DNA of 56,951 nucleotides from Paenibacillus timonensis (GCF_022427145.1 NZ_JAKSXN010000037.1:1-56951); one strand, 5' to 3'. Positions 25,589 through 35,104 are shown, numbered from the stretch's first letter. The notes: a model not told the origin generated them from the sequence alone. Numbers and translations: made by a program.

Positions 25589-26584
25589 TCAATCATCAAT
25601 CCCCGCTTGTACCGTCTTCGCGATCCGGTCGATTCGGTTCGTCCAGATCCAACCGCTGTATCCCGCCGGCAGGCGCTTCACATCCTCGGGCGTATCGAAT
25701 CCGCTGGAGAAGTCGCTGCCATCGCCGCCGACCACGATGACGCGGGTGTTCGCCCGTTCCATACGGCTCAGGAATTTATCCGGCCAGCCCCATAGCCAAG
25801 GCGCGATTTTCTCGGGGATGTGCAGCTCGGTGTTCCGGCAAGCGTCCGGGATATACCCGGACCAGCCGGAAGCCTCGTATGACAAAAGACATTGCTTCAA
25901 CGTGGCTTTGGACATGACCCGCACGTCCGGCAGCAGCCCCTTTAAAGCCGCGATCGGTTGGTCGCCGCCGTAAACGGTCAGCAGATCCCGCTCCTCCTCT
26001 TTTAAAGTCGAAAGGTATGTGGCCAGTTGCTTTCCTTCCTCAGGGTCGTCGCTTTTGATATGCAGCAATAGAGCCTTGCCGGGAAAATGCTCCACGACCT
26101 CGGGCAGCGACGGCATCATCCCAATCCCTTTGCCGCGGAACGGGTACGTCTTGCCTTGATCGGCCGTATATCCGTAACCGATGTCCAGCATTTTCAACTC
26201 GGCCATCGTATAGTCCTTCGTTGTGCCCTCGGCATTGGTGCGGCAATCCAGCGTCCAATCATGGAACACCGCGAACTGCCCGTCCTTGGTCGGCTTCAGA
26301 TCCAACTCCACCATGTCCGCTCCCGCCGCAAACGCGGCTTCCATGGAAGGCAGCGTATTCTCCAGAAACTCGTGCTCCGGTTCGTAAATCCGTTCGGCCG
26401 TACACGTGTCATTTTCGATTCCTTCCATCGGGAAGGTTTGCGCCAGCCCGCGATGGGCCAGCAGTTTGGGTTCTCCTTCGCGGGCAGCGGTCAGATGCGG
26501 CGTATTGTTTAAGTAGATAAATGCAATCAGGACGAGCAAAATCCAAAACGTTCTTGTTCGAAAGACATTCTTGATCCTTCGCAA
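25589..26584 (-). CDS. Membrane-anchored glycerophosphodiester phosphodiesterase
   Basis: A 331-residue enzyme of the GDPD family (TIM barrel), hydrolysing glycerophosphodiesters to glycerol-3-phosphate and an alcohol. One N-terminal transmembrane helix (TFWILLVLIAFIYLNN, about 10-25) anchors it, with the catalytic domain outside. The motif set is complete: LLAHRG (catalytic His), ENTLPSMEAAF, VELDLKPTKDG (metal ligands E and D) and FHDWTLDCRT (second catalytic His). The start is TTG 26584 after GGGGGGAAC. It follows the FHA regulator by 29 bases in the same direction. Its role could be phospholipid or teichoic-acid salvage. Confidence 0.88.
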   Translation of the reverse strand: MRRIKNVFRTRTFWILLVLIAFIYLNNTPHLTAAREGEPKLLAHRGLAQTFPMEGIENDTCTAERIYEPEHEFLENTLPSMEAAFAAGADMVELDLKPTKDGQFAVFHDWTLDCRTNAEGTTKDYTMAELKMLDIGYGYTADQGKTYPFRGKGIGMMPSLPEVVEHFPGKALLLHIKSDDPEEGKQLATYLSTLKEEERDLLTVYGGDQPIAALKGLLPDVRVMSKATLKQCLLSYEASGWSGYIPDACRNTELHIPEKIAPWLWGWPDKFLSRMERANTRVIVVGGDGSDFSSGFDTPEDVKRLPAGYSGWIWTNRIDRIAKTVQAGIDD

Positions 26585-26613
26585 ACCAGTTCCCCCCGAT
26601 CCAAGCCAAGCTC

Positions 26614-27300
26614 CTATTCTGTCTCTAAAATATATCCGCTCCCCCGGATCGCATTGATCTGGAACGTGTCGCGGCCGTATTTCTTGCGAATCCGGTAGAT
26701 CAACGTCGTTAATTCGTCGATCGTCACATCTGGCAGCCCGTCGGGGCCGGGATTGCGGTCGTACCACACCTTCTGCTTGATCTCGCGAATCGTCACCAAA
26801 CGGTTCGGGTGCTCATGGAGCAGCTGCAGCAGCAAAAATTCTTTTTCCGACATCGAAATTTTTACGCCGTCCACGATGCATTCCCGTTTCTCCCAATGAA
26901 TCGTAACCGGTCCCTCTACCGCCTCCGGGTGCGACGTGCCGCTTACCGGCTCAAACTCCAGGGTCTGTTCTCCGGGCGAATAGGAGAAATGCAGCACGCT
27001 CGTGCCCCGCGCCAATTTCAGGATGTCGTTCGTTTCCAGCACGTAAGGGGCATGCGGGATCATTCGCACCCCGTTCAGCTCCGTGCCATGTCGGCTCCCC
27101 ATATCGTACGCGACCGCACGATCCCCTTCTTTTCGAATCATTAAGTGCTTGCGGGAAATAAAGATGTTCGTAAACGCCATATCCGGAAAATGATCCGAAG
27201 AAGTGCGCCCGATTTCCGTCACGTCTTGATCCAGGTACAAGCAGGTTCCGGGACGAAACGGGTCCCCGCGAAGAATATAAATACAGGCAAAGGTATCCAT
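26614..27300 (-). CDS. FHA domain - winged-helix transcriptional regulator
   Basis: A 228-residue protein with an unusual order. Residues about 25-90 form a forkhead-associated phosphothreonine-binding domain (IGRTSSDHF, ISRKHLMI, DMGSRHGTELNG: the conserved GR, SRxH and NG positions). Residues about 130-228 form an OmpR/PhoB-type DNA-binding winged helix (MSEKEFLLLQLLHEHPNRLVTI, then TLIYRIRKKYG and INAIRGSGYIL). There is no receiver domain, so phosphorylation input would come through binding of a Ser/Thr-phosphorylated partner. Start ATG 27300 follows GGAGGGAAT. Upstream of and probably cotranscribed with the phosphodiesterase. Confidence 0.88.
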   Translation of the reverse strand: MDTFACIYILRGDPFRPGTCLYLDQDVTEIGRTSSDHFPDMAFTNIFISRKHLMIRKEGDRAVAYDMGSRHGTELNGVRMIPHAPYVLETNDILKLARGTSVLHFSYSPGEQTLEFEPVSGTSHPEAVEGPVTIHWEKRECIVDGVKISMSEKEFLLLQLLHEHPNRLVTIREIKQKVWYDRNPGPDGLPDVTIDELTTLIYRIRKKYGRDTFQINAIRGSGYILETE

Positions 27301-27502
27301 ACCGAATTCCCTCCATTTGCAATGACATCATCATCTTATCTTAAGGGACGGGCAAAGAATATGGCAACCGCAGTGACATTATCCTCACAGCTGGCTGATA
27401 AGCTTTCGTTTTTTACCGGACGTTTTTCTGTTATCATAGGGGGAGAACAAAAGGCGAACACCTGACGAACGAACGGGAATTGAACGAGAGAGGAAACCAT
27501 TC

Positions 27503-30500
27503 ATGAGCTTTCAGTTAACGCAGCGCGTCATTAAATTGTTATGCGGCCGAATCGCTTACGAGCGTGGAGAAGCTTACTACCGGACCGGGAAAGTGACCTT
27601 TCTGCGAATCGATCACGGCTCCCGCGTATATGAAGCTGCGGTGTCCGGAACCGGCCACTATCATGTCGCGCTGCAGATCGATCAGCACGGCGACGTGCAT
27701 GCGGAATGCAACTGCCCCGCCTTCTACTCTTATAACAACTACTGCAAGCATATCGCCGCGGTTTTGCTGGGGATTCATGACATGCTGCAGGGCGGAAAGC
27801 CGCCGGTTCGCCCTTCCCGATCGCTTCTGCATCAGGATGAGGAGCTGGATCTCACGGGGGATGCTTGGAGCGGATCGCTTGGCGCGAACCAACGGAAACA
27901 ACCCGGGGACATCCCTTCCCGCGACATCTGGATCGCCCGTGACATGATGCGCTTGTTCGAAGAGAACGCCCAGCCGCCGTTGCGGACCGGAGTGAGATTC
28001 GATCAACGGACGCCGCTGGAGGCGGAATTTACGCTCCGCCCCGTGCCGTACGGCTACCGCAAGTACCTGTTCGGCCTGGAGCTGAAGATCGGCGAGAAGC
28101 GTCTTTACATCGTCAAGAACATTCGGGATTTTCTCGATAAAATCTCGCGCCGCGAGCCGTACAGCTTCTCGAAGCATTTCAACTACGACCCGGAACGTTA
28201 CGGGTTTCGGCCAAAAGATGAAGCGATCCTGCAGAAGTTGGCGGAAATCCAGCGCAATGAGCAAATGTACCAAGAAAGCCTGGGAGGTTATACGGCCAAA
28301 TCCTACGGGCACTCCGATCGGCTGCTGCCGGTACCGCCGTTTTTCTGGGACGGGCTGTTGCCGCTGCTGACCCAGGCACCGCTCGTGCAGCTCGAGCAAG
28401 ACGGTCGAATTTGGCCGGGGCTAACGGTCACCGACGAAACGCTGCCGTTAAGCTTTGACCTCGGCCAAGACGGGGATGGGAGCTATCAATTTTCCGCCCA
28501 GGGCCTCGATGAGGTCACGGTGATGGATGCCTACGGCGTGATTCTGTCGGAAGGCAAGCTTATCCGGCGGCCGCCGGCGCAAACGCGCCGGCTCGCCGAG
28601 ATGAAGCACATGCTCGCCACCGCCCGGAAGCAGCATATCCTGATCTCTCCCGATCAGATCGAACCCTTCGTGGAGCGCGTGCTGCCCGGTCTGATGAAGT
28701 TGGGGAGCGTTCACGTCGAAGAGAAAGTCGCCGGCCGTATGGTGCGAACCCAGCTTAAGGCCCGGGTGTATCTCGACCGGGTCAAGGATCGGCTGTTGGC
28801 CGGCCTGGAATTCCAGAACGGGGATGTCGTGTTTAATCCTTTGGAGGAGCATGGCCCCAAGCGGGGCACCGATCTGATCCTGCTGCGCGACGGCGAGCGG
28901 GAACGGGCAATCCTGGATATGATGGAGGCCGGCTTGTTTGCGCGGACGGAAAGCGCGTATTTCCTCGACGATGAGGATGCGGAATACGAGTTCCTGTACC
29001 ATGTCATGCCCGAGCTGGAGAAGCTGGCGGAGATTTATGCCACCTCGGCCGTGAAGACGCGGCTCATTCCCGATCTTCGTCCGCCGAAAATCTCCGTGGA
29101 GGTGGACGAGCGTACGGATTGGCTGGAGTTCCGCTTCAGCATGACCGGCATCGGCGAATCCGAAATCCGCGGATTACTGGAGGCTCTGGAGGAGAAGCGA
29201 CGGTATTACCGGCTGCCGAACGGGGCGTTGATGCCGCTGGAAAGCGAGGAATTCCAGGATATCGTGCGTTTCCTGAACGAGTTCGGCTTGCGTCAAAGCG
29301 AGATCCGCGGACCGGAGTTCCGGCTGCCGGTCCTTCGCGGCTTGCATATCCGGGACGATCAAGGACAAGGCGGGGCGGTGAAGCTCGGCAAAACTTACCG
29401 CGAACTGCTGCATAACTTGCAGCATCCCGGCAATCTAGACTTTCCGGTGCCGCCGCAGCTATCCGGCGTGCTCCGAGATTACCAGGCCTATGGCTACCAA
29501 TGGCTGAAGACGCTGGCCCATTACCGCTTCGGCGGCATTCTCGCCGACGATATGGGACTCGGGAAGACGCTGCAAAGCATCGCCTTCCTCGTGTCGGTGC
29601 TGCCGGAAATCGCCGAATCGGGACGGCCGGCTCTGATCGTCTCTCCCGCTTCCTTAGTGTATAACTGGCGGAACGAGCTGACGAAATTCGCGCCGGACAT
29701 CAAGGCGGTCATCGCGGACGGAAGCAAAGCCGAACGGGTGCGGACGCTGCGCGAGGCATCGCAGGCGGACGTGATCATCACCTCGTATCCGCTGCTGCGC
29801 CGTGACGTCGAGCAGTTCGCCGAACTGTCGTTCCATACGTTGATTTTAGACGAAGCCCAAAGCTTCAAAAATTACGCGAGCCAAACCGCCCAAGCCGTGA
29901 AAAGCCTGCAGGCGAAGTACCGGTTCGCTTTGACCGGCACCCCGGTGGAGAATTCGCTGGAGGAATTATGGTCGATCTTCAGCGCCGTGTTCCCCGACCT
30001 GTTTCCGAGCCGTCAGGCGTTTAACGACCTGTCCCGGGAAACCGTGGCCAAGCGCATCCGTCCTTTCCTTCTGCGCCGGCTGAAAACCGACGTGTTGAAG
30101 GAGCTTCCGGAAAAAATCGAATCCCTCCAGGCCTCGGAGCTGTTGCCTGAACAAAAGAAACTGTATCTGGCCTACCTGGCCAAGCTGCAGCAGGAGACGC
30201 TCAAGCATTTGGACGAGGACACCTTTGGCCAGAACCGCATCCGCATTCTGGCCGGATTGACCCGGCTGCGCCAGCTTTGCTGCCACCCGGCCTTGTTCGT
30301 GGACGGCTATGACGGCGGTTCGGCGAAGTTCGACCAACTGATGGAAATGATCGAAGAATGCCAAAGCGCGGGCAAACGTGTGCTGATCTTCTCCCAATTC
30401 ACGGAGATGCTGGGACTAATCGGACGTGAGCTGGGCTATCGCGGCCTCCCCTTCTTTTATCTCGACGGGAAGACGCCGGCCGTCGAACGGGTAGAGCTTT

Positions 30501-30832
30501 GCTCCCGCTTCAACGACGGGGAACGCGACTTGTTCCTCATTTCGCTGAAGGCCGGCGGTACCGGATTGAACCTGACCGGAGCGGACACCGTCATCCTCTA
30601 TGACTTGTGGTGGAATCCCGCGGTCGAGCAGCAGGCCGCTGACCGCGCCCATCGGATCGGACAGAAGAATATCGTTCAGGTTATCCGTTTGGTGGCGCAA
30701 GGCACCGTGGAGGACAAGATGTACGAGCTGCAGCAAAAGAAAAAGCACCTCGTCGAAGAGGTGCTGAAGCCCGGGCAGGAAACGTTGTCCGCGCTCACCG
30801 AGCAAGAAATCCGAGAAATTTTGATGATCTAG
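27503..30832 (+). CDS. SNF2-family DNA translocase with SWIM zinc finger
   Basis: A 1109-residue protein. The SWIM zinc-binding motif C-x-C...C-x-H (CNCPAFYSYNNYCKHI) is at about 69-84. A long middle region resembles the bacterial SNF2 N-terminal domain, and the Snf2 ATPase core follows: LADDMGLGKTLQSI (Walker A, about 680-693), LILDEAQSFKN (DEAQ box, about 778), TGTPVENSLEELWS, then helicase C with SLKAGGTGLNLTGAD and QAADRAHRIGQ (about 1045). It probably translocates on DNA in repair or transcription contexts; the precise role of the bacterial subgroup is not established. Start ATG 27503 follows GAGAGGAAACC. Single gene with its own terminator. Confidence 0.93.
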   Translation: MSFQLTQRVIKLLCGRIAYERGEAYYRTGKVTFLRIDHGSRVYEAAVSGTGHYHVALQIDQHGDVHAECNCPAFYSYNNYCKHIAAVLLGIHDMLQGGKPPVRPSRSLLHQDEELDLTGDAWSGSLGANQRKQPGDIPSRDIWIARDMMRLFEENAQPPLRTGVRFDQRTPLEAEFTLRPVPYGYRKYLFGLELKIGEKRLYIVKNIRDFLDKISRREPYSFSKHFNYDPERYGFRPKDEAILQKLAEIQRNEQMYQESLGGYTAKSYGHSDRLLPVPPFFWDGLLPLLTQAPLVQLEQDGRIWPGLTVTDETLPLSFDLGQDGDGSYQFSAQGLDEVTVMDAYGVILSEGKLIRRPPAQTRRLAEMKHMLATARKQHILISPDQIEPFVERVLPGLMKLGSVHVEEKVAGRMVRTQLKARVYLDRVKDRLLAGLEFQNGDVVFNPLEEHGPKRGTDLILLRDGERERAILDMMEAGLFARTESAYFLDDEDAEYEFLYHVMPELEKLAEIYATSAVKTRLIPDLRPPKISVEVDERTDWLEFRFSMTGIGESEIRGLLEALEEKRRYYRLPNGALMPLESEEFQDIVRFLNEFGLRQSEIRGPEFRLPVLRGLHIRDDQGQGGAVKLGKTYRELLHNLQHPGNLDFPVPPQLSGVLRDYQAYGYQWLKTLAHYRFGGILADDMGLGKTLQSIAFLVSVLPEIAESGRPALIVSPASLVYNWRNELTKFAPDIKAVIADGSKAERVRTLREASQADVIITSYPLLRRDVEQFAELSFHTLILDEAQSFKNYASQTAQAVKSLQAKYRFALTGTPVENSLEELWSIFSAVFPDLFPSRQAFNDLSRETVAKRIRPFLLRRLKTDVLKELPEKIESLQASELLPEQKKLYLAYLAKLQQETLKHLDEDTFGQNRIRILAGLTRLRQLCCHPALFVDGYDGGSAKFDQLMEMIEECQSAGKRVLIFSQFTEMLGLIGRELGYRGLPFFYLDGKTPAVERVELCSRFNDGERDLFLISLKAGGTGLNLTGADTVILYDLWWNPAVEQQAADRAHRIGQKNIVQVIRLVAQGTVEDKMYELQQKKKHLVEEVLKPGQETLSALTEQEIREILMI

Positions 30833-30846
30833 CCCGCATCCAAATA

Positions 30847-30897
30847 AGGGTTCGAGACCGCGAAACCGAATTGGCGTTCTCGAACCCTCTTATTTTT
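30847..30897. terminator. Bidirectional terminator, SNF2 / GH8 genes
   Basis: AAGGGTTCGAGA / TCTCGAACCCT stem with a 20-base loop, followed by TTATTTTT on the plus strand. Convergent genes meet here. Confidence 0.85.
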
Positions 30898-32560
30898 ACT
30901 GCCCCGTGACCTCGAACTCGTACAGCGAATAGCCGTACGGCGTTCCCCGCTCGATGCCGTACATGCGGACATACCTTGCGGGCTGCGGCGTCAGCGAAAT
31001 TTCGTCGAGCCCGCCGTCTCCGCTTGTCGTCGAATACGCCTCCTGCCAATGCTCCGGCGTTCCGCTGTCGGTGGAGATTTCGATCTTGTATCGCTTAGCG
31101 TAGGCCGCTTCCCAGCGCAATTTGACCCCGGTGATCTGCCGCACCGCCCCCAGGTCGACGTAAATCCATTCCGGATCGCTGCCCTCCCGGCTGGCCCATC
31201 TCGTCATCTGGTTGCCGTCCACCGCTTTGCCCGGCTCAAACCCGACGCCTTCGACCGTGCTGGAGACGGCCGTTTGGTTCAGCGCCAGGTTCGGCGCTTC
31301 CGGTACCTGCTCGCCGCCGGGCTTCCACCAGTTGCCCGTAAGGAACAGCATATTCAGCAAATTATAGCTGTCGCTGAAATAATCTTCTTTTTTGTTCTTC
31401 ATCCAATCCCATCCGGCATTCACCCAGGCCTGGTTGGCCGAATTCGCCGTTCCCGCCGAGATCAAGGGAGCGACGAACACCGCGGTGGCGTTATCGCCAA
31501 AAGCCGTGCCGTCCAGCTTGTAACCGTTTTTGATATTTGCCGGCAAGCCGCCCGTTTTGGCTTTAATCCAGCCGGCCATTTTATCGGCGAGCGTTTTCGC
31601 CCGTGGATCGCCGTAGAAAGCGTAATCCATGACGATGCGCAGCGGCACCCGGCTGGCGTTATAAGAATACTGGTTGGTTTCCTTGAATTCGTCCAAATAC
31701 CATTCCGGCGCCGGCTTAGGCGGGTTGCCGACCACAAAGTCGGAAATAAGTCCCGTATTGGGTGAATAGGCCTCCGTAAACTGCTGATAGACGTCGTACA
31801 AATTGTCGATCACATGGATCCACGTCTCATCTCCGGTCACCTCGTAAAAGGCTCGCAGATGACTGAGCATCCAATCCGATGGGCGCGTATTCAGGGCATC
31901 TTTGCCGTCCCAATCGCCCAGGTTGAGCCGGTAACCAGTCGTAACGTAACTCGCTTTGATCCCGTCGGCAATCATTTTTTTCGCTTCTTGCAAGTAATTT
32001 ACCGACCCGCCGGAACCCCACTGGTTATGCGCCAAAATCAGCGAGTACGCGATATCGAGATCGCCGTCGGTGGCTGAGCCGAAGTGCCCTTGGGCCGCTT
32101 TGCTGTCGGCCACGACCCAGCCCATGAGGTTCGGGTTGCCGCTGCTCTTATAGGCGCGAGCCGTTTTGAACAATCCGTCGTAAATCGTTCGGGCGTTTGG
32201 ATCATATCCGGCCATCAGCACGGTGATGATCATGCCGTAACCTTGGCCTTCTGAGGATCCGAGTGCCGTAAATCCATCGGGATCGCCGGTGATATCCCCT
32301 TTTACGTAATAACCGCCGGGCAAAGAAGCCAAATTACTTTTGAGATACGTCGATTTCCAGTAATCGTAGTATGCCGTAACCGCCTGATTCATCGCGGCTT
32401 GCGTCACGTGGCTGGGCTTTAAGACGCCCGGATAGCCGACCTGCTGCGGGAAAGGCTTGAGTTCTCCGGCAGCGGAAACCGGAGAAGCTGGAGCAGCCGC
32501 CCCTAAAGTGGCCGTAACGAACAGGCATAACAATAAAAGACAATCTTTTCGAAGCATCAT
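30896..32560 (-). CDS. Secreted GH8 glucanase/chitosanase with C-terminal F5/8 (CBM32) domain
   Basis: A 554-residue secreted enzyme with a signal peptide (first about 30 residues, ending AAPASPVSAA). The family 8 (alpha/alpha)6-barrel runs to about residue 415: the catalytic acid is the Glu of GSSEGQGYGM (about E104), and the base/substrate Asp lies in SATDGDLDIAYSL (about 165). A discoidin/CBM32-like domain (about 420-554, NLALNQTAVSS...TRWAS...WIYVDLG...YVRMYGIERG) binds polysaccharide. This GH8-plus-discoidin layout is known from Paenibacillus chitosanase-glucanases, so chitosan and beta-1,3-1,4- or beta-1,4-glucan are the plausible substrates. Start chosen after GGAGG, spacing 6; one ATG codon later is also possible. 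Confidence 0.9.
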   Translation of the reverse strand: MMLRKDCLLLLCLFVTATLGAAAPASPVSAAGELKPFPQQVGYPGVLKPSHVTQAAMNQAVTAYYDYWKSTYLKSNLASLPGGYYVKGDITGDPDGFTALGSSEGQGYGMIITVLMAGYDPNARTIYDGLFKTARAYKSSGNPNLMGWVVADSKAAQGHFGSATDGDLDIAYSLILAHNQWGSGGSVNYLQEAKKMIADGIKASYVTTGYRLNLGDWDGKDALNTRPSDWMLSHLRAFYEVTGDETWIHVIDNLYDVYQQFTEAYSPNTGLISDFVVGNPPKPAPEWYLDEFKETNQYSYNASRVPLRIVMDYAFYGDPRAKTLADKMAGWIKAKTGGLPANIKNGYKLDGTAFGDNATAVFVAPLISAGTANSANQAWVNAGWDWMKNKKEDYFSDSYNLLNMLFLTGNWWKPGGEQVPEAPNLALNQTAVSSTVEGVGFEPGKAVDGNQMTRWASREGSDPEWIYVDLGAVRQITGVKLRWEAAYAKRYKIEISTDSGTPEHWQEAYSTTSGDGGLDEISLTPQPARYVRMYGIERGTPYGYSLYEFEVTGQ

Positions 32561-32785
32561 TTCATTCCTCCTCAAATCGAAAGTGCAAACCTGAATCTTT
32601 CGTTAAGCGTCTTCGAAAATGCGGGTAATGAAGCAGCAAGGATGTCTTATTTGTATTTTATTACAATTTGCTAGGATAATAAACCGGACGGCCCATTCCG
32701 AAACACGATGTTTGTAATTGGAGCGATCGGGATACCCTAAAGGAGGGTAATGACCACCAAAGCAACCGATATAAGGAGGATCAAC

Positions 32786-32962
32786 ATGGAACAGCAAAAT
32801 GGACAAGCCCGCGATGAGGCCGAGCTGCGGAATAAACTGGACCAGCAAGGCGACTCGTTGGCCGAAAAGAAGAAAATGGAGAACGGCGTGGATATCGAAC
32901 CGGAAGCAGATGAATGGGTAGCTAAACCGGTGCCGTTCACCGACACGGATTCTAAGAAATAA
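32786..32962 (+). CDS. Small hydrophilic protein, unknown function
   Basis: A 58-residue acidic/charged protein that starts after a perfect AAGGAGGAT at 7-base spacing, so it is very likely translated. It is rich in Glu, Asp, Gln and Lys, with an N-terminal helix-prone part and a C-terminal DEWVAKPVPFTDTD tail. It has no membrane segment, signal or cysteine. I do not recognise the family. It stands alone between the GH8 gene (divergent) and its own terminator. The upstream stretch 32561-32785 has only a possible TTGTAT-N18-GATAAT promoter for it near 32650-32680. Confidence 0.75.
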   Translation: MEQQNGQARDEAELRNKLDQQGDSLAEKKKMENGVDIEPEADEWVAKPVPFTDTDSKK

Positions 32963-32985
32963 TCAGCGCTTCCACGACAAAGTCC

Positions 32986-33017
32986 GCAGGGCCCGTTTGG
33001 GTTCCTGCTTTTTTTAT
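32986..33017 (+). terminator. Terminator of the small hydrophilic protein gene
   Basis: GCAGG-G-CCC / GGG-TT-CCTGC hairpin followed by seven T. Confidence 0.85.
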
Positions 33018-33108
33018 GCCTTCGTTCGCTTACGAGTAACAGGATAACGAGCTTGGCAGGCGAATATCATGGTATCAGATGTACAAATCGATCGAGGAGC
33101 GTGAAGTT

Positions 33109-33966
33109 ATGGAAGCGTTTTCGAAGGAACTGCTGAAGGAAACGACGATCCTGATTACCGGAGGAGGCACGGGACTGGGCCGGGCCATGGCGGAACGGTT
33201 TCTGCAGCTCGGGGCCAAGGTCGCCATCTGCGGGCGTCGCGAGGAGGTGTTGCGCAGCGCGGCGGAAGAAATGACGGCCGGCTGCGGCGGCGAGGTGCTC
33301 GCACAGTGCTGCGACGTGCGTGATCCCGAACAGGTACGCGACTGCGTTGACGCCGTATGGCGGTATTTCGGGAGCATCGACGTGCTGGTCAATAACGCCG
33401 CCGGCAATTTCATCAGCCCGACTGAACGCTTGTCGCCGCGAGCCGTTGACGCCGTGTTGGGCATTGTGCTGCACGGTACGTTTTATATGACGCTGGAAGT
33501 CGGGAAACGTTGGATCGAGCAGAAACGACCGGGGACGATGCTGAACATCGCCACCACATACGCTTCGACCGGCTCAGGTTACGTCGTTCCCTCTGCGGCA
33601 GCCAAAGCCGGCGTATTGGCCCTGACCCGCTCTCTCGCCGTCGAATGGGCGCCCTACGGAATCCGCCAGGTGGCGATCGCGCCGGGTCCGTTTCCGACGG
33701 AAGGAGCCTGGTCCCGCTTGTCTCCCACGCCGGAACTCGCAGAGAAGATGCTGGGGCGCGTCCCGCTTGGCCGAACCGGCCGCCCGCAGGAATTGGCGGA
33801 CTTGGCCGCTTTCCTCATTTCGGACGCCGCTGCCTACATTAATGGCGAGGTCATCACGATTGACGGCGGCGAATGGCTGCGGGGCGCCGGCCAGTTCAAC
33901 AATCTTGCCGAAGTCACGAAGGAGGAATGGGATCGGCTCTCCGAACTGACGCGGAAGGGCAAATAA
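33109..33966 (+). CDS. fadH: 2,4-dienoyl-CoA reductase (FadH/DECR-type SDR)
   Basis: A 285-residue short-chain dehydrogenase that reduces 2,4-dienoyl-CoA with NADPH in the breakdown of unsaturated fatty acids. The cofactor motif TGGGTGLGR is at 17-25 and NNAAGNF at 95-101. The catalytic region matches mammalian DECR1: the usual Y-x3-K tyrosine is replaced by S162 (PSAAAK, K166), and the alternative catalytic Tyr lies 15 residues before the Lys (Y151), as Tyr199/Lys214 in DECR1. That replacement is diagnostic for this enzyme and argues against a generic SDR. Start ATG 33109 follows GAGGAG. It stands apart from the main fad locus, and I see no FadR box at its promoter. Confidence 0.88.
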   Translation: MEAFSKELLKETTILITGGGTGLGRAMAERFLQLGAKVAICGRREEVLRSAAEEMTAGCGGEVLAQCCDVRDPEQVRDCVDAVWRYFGSIDVLVNNAAGNFISPTERLSPRAVDAVLGIVLHGTFYMTLEVGKRWIEQKRPGTMLNIATTYASTGSGYVVPSAAAKAGVLALTRSLAVEWAPYGIRQVAIAPGPFPTEGAWSRLSPTPELAEKMLGRVPLGRTGRPQELADLAAFLISDAAAYINGEVITIDGGEWLRGAGQFNNLAEVTKEEWDRLSELTRKGK

Positions 33967-33997
33967 CCGGCTGTTAGAAGGGGAGGCCATCGACGAA

Positions 33998-35104
33998 CTA
34001 GGCAATTTCCCGTTCTTCCTCCCCTCTTCTCTTGCTTTTGCGAACCAGGATCAGGATGAACAGAATCGCCGGCATGCCGATTTGGATGATGGGATACCAT
34101 TTGAGGACCAAATCGATTCCTACCCAGAGATGATGCGTAAAATTGGGAGAGATAAACGACATGCCGAAAATCGAGATCGCAAACGGGACGACCCATTTTT
34201 TATAAGGCGTGCCAGTGATCCGTGAGCCCCCCGCCACCGCCCCGATAAAGAAGAGAACGAGCTTGGTCCCCAGTCCGATAAACAGGACGAGCACGAACAA
34301 AATATCCATTCTTTCGAATACCTCTACCAGTTCGATCTGCTGCACGACCTGCAACAACGGGAAGGTGAGCGTCTCCGCCAGCTTTGGACCCAGCACCAGA
34401 ACATTGATCTGGTTGACGAGGATCAGAAACAACGCGGTTATTCCGTATGTGGCCAGAATGGATCTGCGCATATTCTTCTCTTGACGGATCATCGGAAAAA
34501 AAACCAGAAACAGCACGGTCTGCCCAAACGGGAAAGAAATGACGTCCGGAACGTTCTTCATCACCGGCAGAAGCCCGTTTTCCAATACGGGGAGCATGTT
34601 CTCGACATGAATCAAGCCAACCCCGGCAATCATGGAGATAAGTATTAAATAACTAACCATAATAAAGGGGATCATGACTAAGCAGATCAGAAACACCTCA
34701 CGGGGTCCATATCTGACGCTGTTGGCGATCACCAGAACGGCGATCAGTATAATGACCCCTAATGGGGTTCGGTTCAATAGCATATATGCAGCGAGTTCTC
34801 CCAAATCCCTCAGGTTACGCGAAGCCTCGTAAGCGAAGTATGCCGCAAAAATACCACCGACAAACGTTCCTGCGACTTTACCGAAATAGGTTCGGCATAA
34901 TTCGAACAAATCCCGCTTCGGATCGAGGCGGTGAATGGCCAGATGCATCAGGAGCAGCAGCAACCCGGCCAACGCCGCGAGGAGCATCACCAGCCAGGCA
35001 TCCTGCTTCGCTTCGGCGCCGATCTGGAATAAGGTGGTGCTTCCGACTTCAAACAATGCGAAGCTGGCGATAAAATCGGGTATTCTGCTCTTTTTGGATT
35101 CCAT
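33998..35104 (-). CDS. Spore germination receptor subunit B (GerAB family), receptor 2
   Basis: A 368-residue permease-like protein with about ten membrane segments, starting MESKKSRIPDFIASFALFEVGSTTLFQIG and carrying the family ISFPFGQTVLFLVFF segment that parallels ISFPFGEMVVFLIFW in the first receptor's B subunit. It is the last gene of an A-C-B operon and starts 24 bases after the C reading frame ends. The ribosome site is GGAGGG. It appears intact. Confidence 0.9.
   Translation of the reverse strand: MESKKSRIPDFIASFALFEVGSTTLFQIGAEAKQDAWLVMLLAALAGLLLLLMHLAIHRLDPKRDLFELCRTYFGKVAGTFVGGIFAAYFAYEASRNLRDLGELAAYMLLNRTPLGVIILIAVLVIANSVRYGPREVFLICLVMIPFIMVSYLILISMIAGVGLIHVENMLPVLENGLLPVMKNVPDVISFPFGQTVLFLVFFPMIRQEKNMRRSILATYGITALFLILVNQINVLVLGPKLAETLTFPLLQVVQQIELVEVFERMDILFVLVLFIGLGTKLVLFFIGAVAGGSRITGTPYKKWVVPFAISIFGMSFISPNFTHHLWVGIDLVLKWYPIIQIGMPAILFILILVRKSKRRGEEEREIA

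Noticed and set aside
33978..34025. GGGGAGG/CCTCCCC inverted repeat as a terminator between fadH and gerAB
   Set aside because: The loop is long, it reaches into the gerAB coding end and there is no T-tract.
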